From contig JBBRLP010000002.1 of the NCBI GenBank assembly GCA_038231295.1, positions 62,001 to 126,000 of the forward strand: a DNA stretch of 64,000 nucleotides, read 5' to 3'. The notes under the pieces were generated by a model, which made no database searches, was not told the DNA's origin, and worked only from the letters and a program-made list of their open reading frames with translations. The stretch comes from JANXLO01 sp038231295. Lineage in GTDB: Bacteria; Armatimonadota; Chthonomonadetes; Chthonomonadales; Chthonomonadaceae. The stretch's first letter is position 1. Each line of letters opens with the position of its first letter. Positions 1 through 7,826 of this stretch are shown one piece after another. Both the position numbers and the translations under genes were made by a program.

Positions 1-2048
1 GGATTGATCATCGGCTGGCCCGGCATGGTGTTTGGACTGCCGGGGGGATTGGCCCCTGCCGTCCCTCCCTGTACCCTATTAGACGAGGCAGAAGGGTTCG
101 GGGTAACACCGCCGTCTGCGGGGAGACGCTTCCGGCGTCTCCGTCCTCCGTTTCCTGCGTTCGGAGTTCCTTCAGCATCCGCAGGAGCGGCTGTCGGACC
201 AGAACTCTGCGTATCCTGCGCGGCCTGTCCGTAGCCGATGAGGTAGAACTGCGGCTTGGGAGGCTCAACAGGCGTTGCCTCATTAGGCAGTCCGCCCTGC
301 ATTTTGAGTTGTCGAAATCTGCTGGGATCAAATCCCGGAGGCGGGGTGAAACCAGGCGGAAATCCACCGGGAGCGGCGGCTGGCTGCTGCATATTGGCGG
401 GAAAGCCCACCGGCGGTCCTCCACTCGACGCGCCGGGCATATTCATCGGCGGATTGCCGCCCCGATTGATACTGCCGGGGTTCGACGGGGGAGCGCCAAC
501 CGGATTGGCAGGTGTCAGGCCGGGCAGAGGCGTTGTCGGGATATTCGAGGCCGCAGCGACCGGGGCAGCAGGAGAAGGAACACTGTTGCTGACCGTATTG
601 TTCTCCTGGGCGTCTCCCATATAGGCGAGTTTGACATCCGTGAACGCGCCCGAATCCTGCAGAGCAATCACCATCTCGGTCGCGGCGGCGGCGGATTTGG
701 TCTCGCCGTGAATCGTGATGATTCCGGTGCGGTCGAAGGCGAACTGGGTCAGCCAGATGTCTGCGGAGGTGGGGAGGGTGCGATTCAACGCGACGAGAAC
801 ATCCACCGAAGGATGATCGCGGTCAAGCCCGGTATTCAGTTCTGCGTAGAGGTCTTTGGTCCTCTGGAACTGCTTTCGCCGCACTTCTACCGCGTCGTTG
901 AATTTGCGATATTTCTCGTTGGCATCCAGTCGCACCGCCTTCGCTTTGGCGCTGGCTGCGAGGGTATGCTGCACCCCGTAAACCAGCAGTCCGACGACCA
1001 GCAGTCCGACGAGAACCGCATACTGCTGCTGACGCCGCTGCTGTGCCTGCGCTTTGCGGATGGCGCGTTCGTCCGGAACGAGATTGATGGAGGCTAGACT
1101 GTTCGGACGAGTCTGCATTGCTGCGCCGACTGCCGTCGCATAGGCACGCGCCTCCGGGTCGGTGGGGGGAAGCAGGCGGCTTCGCAGGCTGTCAATCGGC
1201 ATCTCCAGCACCGAACGCAGTGTCTGCTCCACGGCAGCGCCGTCGGCGCCCTGGACGCTCGGGCCGCTCAGATAGATGTGCGCGAGGGTCTGCTGCCGGT
1301 ATTCGTTCTGGAAGGAAGTAAAGGTGCGGGCGACCTCATCCGCGAGCCGCAGCGCGGCGATTTCGGGATGCGCTCCCGAGACATCCAGCCCGGAGGCGCG
1401 GGTGAAGAGCAGTTGCCGGTTCGCGACGACCGCGACATCCATCTCGCCAGGTTCCACGTCGAGCAGGGCGGTCGGTTCGATGGATTCCCGAATATGCTCC
1501 GCCAGCGCAAGCGCGGAGACGGTCAGTTGCTCCAGTTCCAATCCTGCCCGCTCAAAAAGTGCGATGAGATCAGTGATGAGCGTCCTGCGGGCGGCGGCGA
1601 GCAGCACCGACTCCATATCGTCTTCGGAGGCGAGGGGCATCCCGTTGGCCCCTTCCGTCACGACATGGTAGTCGAGAATGACCTCATCGAGCGGAAAGAG
1701 GACGTACTGCTGTGCCTCGAACGCGACCAGACCCCGCATCTGCTCCGGAGGCGCGTGGGGCAGGCGGGCGAACCGCAGCGTGACGAGACGGCGGGGCAGA
1801 CAGGCCACCACCGACTTCGCGCTGATTCCGGCGCTGCTCATCGCCTGCTTGAGGGCTGCGACAAAGGCGTCGCCGCCAGCAGGCAGGTCGTTCCAGATAT
1901 TCACGGGCAGGGGAGCCGAGCCGCGTTTCGCGAGATGACCGGCCCCGTCCGCCCCTGTCCATTCAACTTCTACCACGCGCACGGCATTCGCCCCGAGGTC
2001 GAAGGCAACGGTCGTTCCCGCCGTGAACGAAGTGGTTCTGCTTGACAA
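1..2048 (-). CDS. PilM-PilN fusion protein (GspL/GspM-like), 3' end outside window
   Basis: Reading the minus strand from a TTG at 2048, which follows GGAGGAGAGA, gives an open frame of 682 codons to the window edge. Residues about 14-330 form a PilM-type actin-like ATPase, beginning 'TTVAFDLGANAVRVVEVEW'. A single transmembrane helix follows at about 342-360 ('YAVLVGLLVVGLLVYGV'), then a PilN-like domain to about 480. From about 480 to the edge the protein is rich in Pro, Gly, Asn and Ala and probably disordered. In type II secretion and type IV pili these two proteins are usually separate; they link the cytoplasmic ATPase to the envelope. The gene lies 11 bases after gspK, so it is the next gene of the same operon. 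There is no early ATG in this frame, which is why the start is easily missed. Domain assignment is by motif and hydropathy reading. Confidence 0.85.
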   Translation of the reverse strand, partial: MSSRTTSFTAGTTVAFDLGANAVRVVEVEWTGADGAGHLAKRGSAPLPVNIWNDLPAGGDAFVAALKQAMSSAGISAKSVVACLPRRLVTLRFARLPHAPPEQMRGLVAFEAQQYVLFPLDEVILDYHVVTEGANGMPLASEDDMESVLLAAARRTLITDLIALFERAGLELEQLTVSALALAEHIRESIEPTALLDVEPGEMDVAVVANRQLLFTRASGLDVSGAHPEIAALRLADEVARTFTSFQNEYRQQTLAHIYLSGPSVQGADGAAVEQTLRSVLEMPIDSLRSRLLPPTDPEARAYATAVGAAMQTRPNSLASINLVPDERAIRKAQAQQRRQQQYAVLVGLLVVGLLVYGVQHTLAASAKAKAVRLDANEKYRKFNDAVEVRRKQFQRTKDLYAELNTGLDRDHPSVDVLVALNRTLPTSADIWLTQFAFDRTGIITIHGETKSAAAATEMVIALQDSGAFTDVKLAYMGDAQENNTVSNSVPSPAAPVAAASNIPTTPLPGLTPANPVGAPPSNPGSINRGGNPPMNMPGASSGGPPVGFPANMQQPAAAPGGFPPGFTPPPGFDPSRFRQLKMQGGLPNEATPVEPPKPQFYLIGYGQAAQDTQSSGPTAAPADAEGTPNAGNGGRRRRKRLPADGGVTPNPSASSNRVQGGTAGANPPGSPNTMPGQPMIN

Positions 2049-2059
2049 TCTCTCCTCCG

Positions 2060-4123
2060 TTATCCGCCGCCCGTCGTCCCGGATGGAGACGACGAACCGG
2101 ACGTACTGCTTCCTGTACTGGATGGGGTAGGGGTAGGCAGTGTCGGGGGAGCCGTCCAATAGGCCCATCCCGGCGAACGCTGCGCCTCTTTCCACTGCAA
2201 AATCTGTGGACCATTTTCTGTCAACTGAACGAGGGCGGTGACCGCGTACATCGTATCACGCCCCGGCATCCGCACCTTCACCCGCACCCGGTAAAAGGAG
2301 GACTTAGTGCAGAGATGCGAGACGACATTCTGATACTGCTGCCGCGTCAGCCCGGTGAGCGCGAAGAAGTCGCCGAGGCTCTGGAACGCCTGGCCGCCCT
2401 GCCGGTAGGTAAGAATGGCCTGAAGCGTGGTGTGATCCATCCCCGGCACGGTCGCCAGAACTTCCTGCGAGGCCGTGTTGATGTTCACCATGCCGTCGTG
2501 GTAGGCTTTGTTGTCCACGCTGATTTTATCGGCGATCTGCTGCATGACGGTCTGTGTGAAGCCCTGCACGGAGAGCAAATCCGCGATAGATTTAAAGGTG
2601 CTGCCGGTCTGCGTCGTTCCGCCTCCCGTCCCACCCCCGCCTGCATTCCCACCGCCCGCGCCGCCTCCACCGGGGCCGCCATTTCCACCACCGCCCGGGC
2701 GCACATTCCCGCCTCCATTGCCCGGACGGACATTTCCACCGTTTCCGGGGCCGACGTTTCCCCCGCCTCCAGGACGAACATTGCCCCCATTGCCTGGCCC
2801 TACGTTGCCGCCATTTCCCGGACCAACATTCCCACCGCCACCCGGCCGCACGTTTCCACCGTTACCGGGTCCCGCGTTACCGCCCTGTCGTGTCGGTGAA
2901 AAGCCAGGCAACGCTCCGGGAGTAAGACTCTGGAGGGACGCCCCACCCGGACGCACTCCCCCTCCGCCTGCCCCCGTTCCGCCATTCGAGCCTCCCGGTC
3001 TGGCTCCTCCTCCGCCCGTGCCTCCTGTGCCGCCGGGTGTCGCGCCCCCGCCCGTGCCGCCTCCCGTTCCATTGCCTCCTCCGCCCTGTGTGCCTGAGCC
3101 GCTGGTGCGGAAGCGCACGAGGCCATTGGCAAGGTTCTGAGCGAGGCCGATGCCGGTGAGGTCCGCCGCTGTCGCTGTGTTGATATTGACTCGCGCTGTG
3201 CCGTCGGCGGCAACGTTGCGCTCCCAGGCGACGGTAGTAAGCAGTTCCGACAGAGGCACGGTGCTGTTGCTATAGATGTCTGTCCAGTCGGTGTCTCCGA
3301 CCGTGGCGGTTGTGCCAGTGCCCGTTCCGCTTGTTCCTGTTCCCGTTCCCCCCACGCCCGGCGGTCCTGTTCCGCCAGCACCGGGGGTAGCCGTTCCCCC
3401 GGTGCCTGGCGTGACGGTTCCAGGGGAACTGCCCCCCGGTCTCTGGCCTGTTGCTTGCCGGGTCTGACTACCGGGGCCGGTAGATGCGGATGCGCCCTGC
3501 GCCGAGAGTGTGCTGCTGTCTACAGCGGTTCCAGTGACCGTGCCATAGAGAATAGTTGGCGTGATTCCCTTGACCAACAGCAGCTCCTCTACGCTATCGA
3601 AAGGGGCGGATTTACAGTCGTAAGACGGACTGAGCGTGTTATAATACTCGGATTTCGCGCCATTTGTCGAAGGTTGATCGCCCGGTGTGCGCCAGTCGGT
3701 GATGGCAGCGACAAGGTCCGGGTTCTGCTGAAAGACGGGCATTCGGTTTAGCGCCGCAGCGGTCGCCGAGTTGATATTGATGAGTCCCGCTGTGTCCATC
3801 ACCTCGATCTTGACCCACGCATTTCCTATCTGCATCCAGCCGTTCGCATCGGTATCCGGGCCGGGTGAGACGATGCCGTAGGTGGCTCCGTTGTTGCTCG
3901 ACTGTGCGAGGGCGGACATGGCATAGTTCACCGCGCCCTTCGCGGCAAAGAAACGCTGAGTCTGGCTGTCGAAGTTGCCGCTCGCCCGAATCTCGCGCCG
4001 CGCCGAGGTGGCGAACGTTATCGCGAGGATCGTGAGAATCAGCATGACAAAGATGACGGGAACCAGCGCCTGGCCCCGCACGGTTCTGCCTGTAAAGTTT
4101 TGGCGGTAGGGTTGAATCGGCAT
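2060..4123 (-). CDS. gspK: GspK-like minor pseudopilin with three helix-hairpin-helix segments and a Gly/Asn repeat insertion
   Basis: The 687-residue product starts with a hydrophobic pilin-like helix ('ALVPVIFVMLILTILAITFA') and no clear prepilin-peptidase site, as is usual for GspK, the tip pseudopilin of type II secretion. Three short segments resemble the ComEA/GspK helix-hairpin-helix: 'LININSATAAALNRMP' (about residue 115), 'RVNINTATAADLTGIG' (about 312) and 'MVNINTASQEVLATVPGM' (about 545). Between the second and third lies about 150 residues of Gly/Asn/Pro sequence with nine-residue repeats. GspK proteins are commonly about 300-350 residues, so this one is doubled in size. ATG 4123 is preferred; the frame also opens at GTG 4138, which would overlap gspJ by 11 bases, and neither has a strong ribosome site. 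Translation is probably coupled to gspJ. Confidence 0.85.
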   Translation of the reverse strand: MPIQPYRQNFTGRTVRGQALVPVIFVMLILTILAITFATSARREIRASGNFDSQTQRFFAAKGAVNYAMSALAQSSNNGATYGIVSPGPDTDANGWMQIGNAWVKIEVMDTAGLININSATAAALNRMPVFQQNPDLVAAITDWRTPGDQPSTNGAKSEYYNTLSPSYDCKSAPFDSVEELLLVKGITPTILYGTVTGTAVDSSTLSAQGASASTGPGSQTRQATGQRPGGSSPGTVTPGTGGTATPGAGGTGPPGVGGTGTGTSGTGTGTTATVGDTDWTDIYSNSTVPLSELLTTVAWERNVAADGTARVNINTATAADLTGIGLAQNLANGLVRFRTSGSGTQGGGGNGTGGGTGGGATPGGTGGTGGGGARPGGSNGGTGAGGGGVRPGGASLQSLTPGALPGFSPTRQGGNAGPGNGGNVRPGGGGNVGPGNGGNVGPGNGGNVRPGGGGNVGPGNGGNVRPGNGGGNVRPGGGGNGGPGGGGAGGGNAGGGGTGGGTTQTGSTFKSIADLLSVQGFTQTVMQQIADKISVDNKAYHDGMVNINTASQEVLATVPGMDHTTLQAILTYRQGGQAFQSLGDFFALTGLTRQQYQNVVSHLCTKSSFYRVRVKVRMPGRDTMYAVTALVQLTENGPQILQWKEAQRSPGWAYWTAPPTLPTPTPSSTGSSTSGSSSPSGTTGGG
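2684..2884 (-). repeat. Tandem repeat coding for Gly-Asn-Val/Arg-Pro-Gly nine-residue units in gspK
   Basis: This stretch encodes about seven imperfect copies of nine-residue units of the form GPGNGGNVR/PGGGGNVGP. It is embedded in a longer Gly-rich region. The DNA repeats are imperfect at codon third positions, so the array is not a very recent expansion. Confidence 0.8.
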
Positions 4124-4127
4124 GGTG

Positions 4128-5075
4128 TTATGGCCCACTGGAACCCGTTGTCGTGGCAGGTGGATTGCTGTTGACGTTCGCTGTCTGGTTTGGATCGCTG
4201 TAGGTCTGAGAGGCCGCGATTGGAACCGTCGTGATGTAGTCCTGTGTGTTGCCGTCGCTCTTCTGGAGTGTCAGCGTGATCTTGACGGCGATGGGGAGCA
4301 TGGTATCCCCCGTCGCAGTTGTGGCGCTGGTACTCTGGCTGCCTGTTGTACTTGCCGCCCCGCCAGTCGTGCCGCTCTGCCCGCCGGTTGATGCTGCTGG
4401 CTGTGCCTGGTTAGGCTGTTCATAGTCCCAGTCGTCGCGCCAGGTCTGCTGAGTCCTGTCCCAAAAACTGAGTTTGACCGCGACGATATTCTGCGCGAGC
4501 GCCTGATCGAGGCTCGGCGAACTCTGGCTCAGCGCCTGCGAACTGGGAACGGCGCTAACTATCCGGTAGAGAGTTCCGCTTCCCGAATCGAACGTGTATT
4601 TCACCAGCGCCATGTCCGACTGTGGCTGCGATGTCCCCTGCTGCGCGTTGGGTGATGGCGAGACGCTGCTGTTGCCCGACTGCGTATCCAGTTCCGGAGT
4701 CTGTAGGCGAGTGGAGAGCGCGGAGAAGGTCAGAAGGTCCGAGGAACCGCTGGACCCTCCCGGCCCACTGGAACTTCCCGCGCCCGCCATAAACAGGGAG
4801 GCCGGGCTATTCGGGGAGGCAAAAGCGGCCTGAATATCCCGCGTAATGGAGTCGAAGACGGCGCGAACTGCGCCGTCGTCTTCCTGCCTGTGCTGAGAAC
4901 GATTGGACGCTTGCAGGGAGACCGAGAAAGCCGCTGAGACCGCCATAATGATAAACGTGAACATCACAATGGCGACGATAGCCTCCAGCAGGGTGAAGCC
5001 CGACCGCGACCGGTGTTGTCGAGACGAAAAAGACGCGCTGGATCGTCGGCAGGGTGTCTTCGGATCAGGGGCCAC
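4128..5075 (-). CDS. gspJ: GspJ-like minor pseudopilin
   Basis: The 315-residue product has a positively charged leader followed by a class III prepilin motif, 'RSGFTLLEAIVAIVMFTFI', with Gly at -1, Phe at +1 and Glu at +5 for cleavage by prepilin peptidase GspO. A long Gln/Ser/Thr-rich globular part follows ('SGSSDLLTFSALSTRLQ'), matching the GspJ layout; GspJ is a tip component of the pseudopilus. It starts with GTG at 5075 and overlaps the end of gspI by 11 bases, which suggests translational coupling. The C-terminal 70 residues are low-complexity Gly/Ser/Thr. The split between GspJ and PilW-type naming rests on gene order and is less certain than pilin membership. Confidence 0.83.
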   Translation of the reverse strand: MAPDPKTPCRRSSASFSSRQHRSRSGFTLLEAIVAIVMFTFIIMAVSAAFSVSLQASNRSQHRQEDDGAVRAVFDSITRDIQAAFASPNSPASLFMAGAGSSSGPGGSSGSSDLLTFSALSTRLQTPELDTQSGNSSVSPSPNAQQGTSQPQSDMALVKYTFDSGSGTLYRIVSAVPSSQALSQSSPSLDQALAQNIVAVKLSFWDRTQQTWRDDWDYEQPNQAQPAASTGGQSGTTGGAASTTGSQSTSATTATGDTMLPIAVKITLTLQKSDGNTQDYITTVPIAASQTYSDPNQTANVNSNPPATTTGSSGP

Positions 5076-5559
5076 TGGTACTGCCTCCGGTCGTTGCGCT
5101 GCCGCTGCTCTGCTGGCTCTGGGCCGTTTGCCATGCCTGTTTGTTCTGCTGGCTCTGCTGCACGACCGTGTTCTGATCGTTGCGTAGGAAGGTTGTCAGG
5201 CTGCGTTCGTAGGGCCGCGAGGGTTCGCCCCAGGAGATGTTGACGGTCACTTTGAAAAGGTTCTGAAAGTCCGTCGCTTCGACCGACTGTTTCCAGTGAT
5301 AGATGGCATAAGGTTCGTCAAACTGACCCTCCTGGTCGCCGCCGGAAAGGGAGTCGGGCTGCGTTTCCGCTTCCGCAATCTGACGCTGCGCGAGCAGAGA
5401 AGCCGTCTGTATCTGATCGGCATGGGCGGAGGTGCGTGTGGACGCGCCGATTGCTGTCATGGCGGCGGTGACACCCAAAACCAGCAGGATTGCCGCTACG
5501 ATCATCTCGATCAGCGTAAAACCCGCGCTGTTTCGATTCCTGCGAGGATGCCTGGTCAT
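5065..5559 (-). CDS. gspI: GspI-like minor pseudopilin
   Basis: This is a 164-residue pilin-like protein with the cleavage motif 'SAGFTLIEMIVAAILLVLGV' and then 'AMTAIGASTRTSAHADQIQT', the position where GspI/PilV proteins lose the inner-membrane anchor helix. A globular part with 'LAQRQIAEAETQ' follows, the usual GspI segment after the helix. The ATG at 5559 shares its first base with the stop of gspH (GTGATGA arrangement), so the two are tightly coupled. The tail is Gln-rich. Its role as part of the GspI-J-K tip complex is inferred from family and order. Confidence 0.83.
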   Translation of the reverse strand: MTRHPRRNRNSAGFTLIEMIVAAILLVLGVTAAMTAIGASTRTSAHADQIQTASLLAQRQIAEAETQPDSLSGGDQEGQFDEPYAIYHWKQSVEATDFQNLFKVTVNISWGEPSRPYERSLTTFLRNDQNTVVQQSQQNKQAWQTAQSQQSSGSATTGGSTSGP

Positions 5560-6113
5560 CACGGCGTGTTGGTGTCCTGACGTGTCATGCGGCCCGTCGC
5601 AGGCCAGACCTGAAATTGAGCTTGAAACCCATCTACGTTGAGGAGAGTGAGCGTGGCTCCCTCTACTGAACCGTCGCTCTGAAAATGAAGCTGACTGCCC
5701 CCGCCCGGCCCACCCGAGCCGCCGCTGACTGTGAAATTGCCGACCGTGACACTGTCGTCAAGCTGGTAGTGATGTGTGGTCTCACCGCTCTGCGAGACAG
5801 TCGCGTCCGGGCTGTCCCCCCCCGAAAGCGCCACCGGTAGATCGGCACCTCTCTGGGCGGTCGGGGGAGAGACCATTGCCACGAAGGAGTGACTCTGCTG
5901 ATCGTAGCTCACCGTAACCGAGGTGTCGTGCAGGATTGCCTGTTCGTGAGCGTAGGCGAAAATGTCCTGCACCTGACGCGCCGCGTTGTCGAACTGAGCC
6001 TTCGCATAAAACCGACTGTAAGCCGGGACAATGATGCTCGCCATGACGGCGACCAGTAGGATCACCACCATGAGTTCAATCAATGTAAAGGCAGGACGCA
6101 GGCGACAGGACAT
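5559..6113 (-). CDS. gspH: GspH-like minor pseudopilin
   Basis: This is a 184-residue protein with a short charged leader and the prepilin motif 'RPAFTLIELMVVILLVAVMA', with Ala rather than Gly at the -1 position. That change is tolerated in some pseudopilins but may slow cleavage. A GspH-like beta-rich part follows, containing 'QVQDIFAYAHEQAILHDTSV', the conserved 'r...arseAi.....v.l' segment of GspH/FimT. A Gly/Ser-rich loop is present near residue 125. The gene lies 5 bases after gspG. Confidence 0.85.
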   Translation of the reverse strand: MSCRLRPAFTLIELMVVILLVAVMASIIVPAYSRFYAKAQFDNAARQVQDIFAYAHEQAILHDTSVTVSYDQQSHSFVAMVSPPTAQRGADLPVALSGGDSPDATVSQSGETTHHYQLDDSVTVGNFTVSGGSGGPGGGSQLHFQSDGSVEGATLTLLNVDGFQAQFQVWPATGRMTRQDTNTP

Positions 6114-6118
6114 CTTGG

Positions 6119-6550
6119 CTACTTGCTTCCTGTCAGGTTCCAGCTCTGAATAGGCGCGTTCTTGTCATCCGGGCCAGCGGAAGCGATGTCGTAGTCGCGG
6201 CCATTGTCTCCCGGATGCTTGTAGGCATAGGGATGGCCCCAGGGATCGAGCGGGACGTTGGTCTGGTTCTTCAGATAAGGCCCGTTCCAGCCCTTGAGTT
6301 CCGACGGCCGGTTAATCAGGTCCTCCAGGCTGGCTGGGAATCCGCCTGTGTCCGCATTGAACATATCAATCGCCTGATCCAGGGTCTTGACTGTAGTGAT
6401 GGCGTTGGACACTTTGGCATCCTCGGTGCGACCGAAGAAGCGCGGCACAATGACAGCAGCGAGGATCGCCAGGATGACGATGACGACCACGAGTTCGATC
6501 AGGGTAAAACCGCCTCGGGCGCGTCGGCGCGGTGTAGAGAGTGCGTACAT
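6119..6550 (-). CDS. gspG: GspG major pseudopilin
   Basis: The 143-residue product carries 'RGGFTLIELVVVIVILAILA', a textbook prepilin peptidase site (G|F, Glu at +5), and then the GspG core: 'TLDQAIDMFNADTGGFPASL', 'WNGPYLKN', 'PLDPWGHPYAYKHPG' and 'DYDIASAGPD', the region that binds calcium in GspG. This is the main subunit of the type II secretion pseudopilus. The start is placed at ATG 6550 because AAAGGAG lies 8 bases upstream. The frame also opens at ATG 6568, which overlaps the gspF stop as ATGA but has no ribosome site of its own. Confidence 0.92.
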   Translation of the reverse strand: MYALSTPRRRARGGFTLIELVVVIVILAILAAVIVPRFFGRTEDAKVSNAITTVKTLDQAIDMFNADTGGFPASLEDLINRPSELKGWNGPYLKNQTNVPLDPWGHPYAYKHPGDNGRDYDIASAGPDDKNAPIQSWNLTGSK

Positions 6551-6564
6551 AGGGAAGGCTCCTT

Positions 6565-7818
6565 TCATTTCACGAGCGAACTAATCTGGAAAATGGGCAG
6601 CAAAATCGAGAGAACGATGAACCCGATGAAGACGCCCATAAAGAGAACGACGAGCGGTTCGACCAGACTCGTCAGGCGGCGCATGGCGCTGTCCACTTCA
6701 AAGTCGAGTGTTTCCGCAGTGCGGATAAGCATCTGGGGCAGTCGGCCTGTCTCTTCGCCGACGGCAGTCATGTGGGTGACAACGGGCAGGAAATTTCCCG
6801 CCTTGTCCATCGCTTCGTGCAGAGTCTCGCCCTGCCGAACCGCGCCACGAACGGTGAGAATAGCCTCCGTTGCGACCATATTACCGACTGCGGAGGCGGA
6901 GATGTCCATCGCTTCCAGGATAGGGACGCCGCCGCCAAGCAGCGTTCCCAAAGTGCGGACAAGACGGGCGGCAACGATCTTCTGAACCAGGACGCCAAAA
7001 GGCGGCAGGTTCAAGCGCATTTTATCGAACGAGTAGCGGCCTGCGCGAGTCTTCACCCAGCCCCGAAACAGCGCGACTCCGGCGATGATCCCCAGAATAA
7101 TCAGCCACCAGAATGTCCCGATAAACCCGGAGACATTCAGCAGGATGGTCGTCGGGAGCGGCAGGTCGGCCCCCATATCTTTGAACACGGGCGCGAGGCG
7201 CGGAATGGCGAAGGTCATCAGGAAGATGACCGCTGAAACCGCGACGAAAATCAGCACGGCAGGATAGGTGAGCGCGGAGAGAATCTGACTGCGCCGCACC
7301 TGTTCCTTTTCCAGAAACTCTGCCAGACGGGTCATAACACCTGCCAACTGCCCGGAGACTTCCCCTGCCTTGACCATGTTGGAGTAGAGGTCAGGAAACT
7401 CGCGGGGGAATTTCCGCAGCGCATCGGAGAGCGGCTGCCCGGCGCGAATGTCGCCCTGCATGGAGTTGAGCATGGCACTTAACGGTGCACTCTCCGCCTG
7501 GTCAATGAGGACGGAAAAGGCGCGGTCCATGGGCAGACCGGCATCGAGCAGGTCGGACATCTCTCTCGTGAAGAGCAGAATCTGAAGGCGGGTAACCTTC
7601 TTGCCCGAGGAGGCGACGGCGGCTGGAGCCGCGCCGCGCTTCTCCTCCGCTTCCGCAATTGCGCCGTTGCCGATGGCCTTCGCCCCCATGCCGATGGAGG
7701 TCGGGAAGACGCCGAGCGCACGAACCTTGACAGCCGCATCCTGGCTATCGCGGGCCGTGATGGTTCCCGTCGTGGATTGACCTGCTTTGTCGAGTGCTTT
7801 GTAAGTAAAATCCGGCAT
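6565..7818 (-). CDS. gspF: GspF/PilC-type inner-membrane platform protein
   Basis: The 417-residue product has the N-terminal 'FTYKALDKAGQSTTGTI' segment of GspF and two repeats of the T2SSF domain: 'LFTREMSDLLDAGLPMDRA' near residue 85 and 'RLVRTLGTLLGGGVPILEAM' near 285. Three hydrophobic helices lie at about 185-205, 225-245 and 385-410. This protein forms the membrane platform turned by the GspE ATPase. A roughly 25-residue Ala/Glu-rich linker near residue 55 is longer than usual. It lies 8 bases after gspE and overlaps the alternative gspG start. Confidence 0.93.
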   Translation of the reverse strand: MPDFTYKALDKAGQSTTGTITARDSQDAAVKVRALGVFPTSIGMGAKAIGNGAIAEAEEKRGAAPAAVASSGKKVTRLQILLFTREMSDLLDAGLPMDRAFSVLIDQAESAPLSAMLNSMQGDIRAGQPLSDALRKFPREFPDLYSNMVKAGEVSGQLAGVMTRLAEFLEKEQVRRSQILSALTYPAVLIFVAVSAVIFLMTFAIPRLAPVFKDMGADLPLPTTILLNVSGFIGTFWWLIILGIIAGVALFRGWVKTRAGRYSFDKMRLNLPPFGVLVQKIVAARLVRTLGTLLGGGVPILEAMDISASAVGNMVATEAILTVRGAVRQGETLHEAMDKAGNFLPVVTHMTAVGEETGRLPQMLIRTAETLDFEVDSAMRRLTSLVEPLVVLFMGVFIGFIVLSILLPIFQISSLVK

Positions 7819-7826
7819 AGTAGTTT

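Noticed and set aside
309..2045. Two long plus-strand frames at the left edge
   Set aside because: They are antisense to the PilM-PilN fusion, which has clear PilM motifs and a ribosome site, even though it lacks an ATG start.
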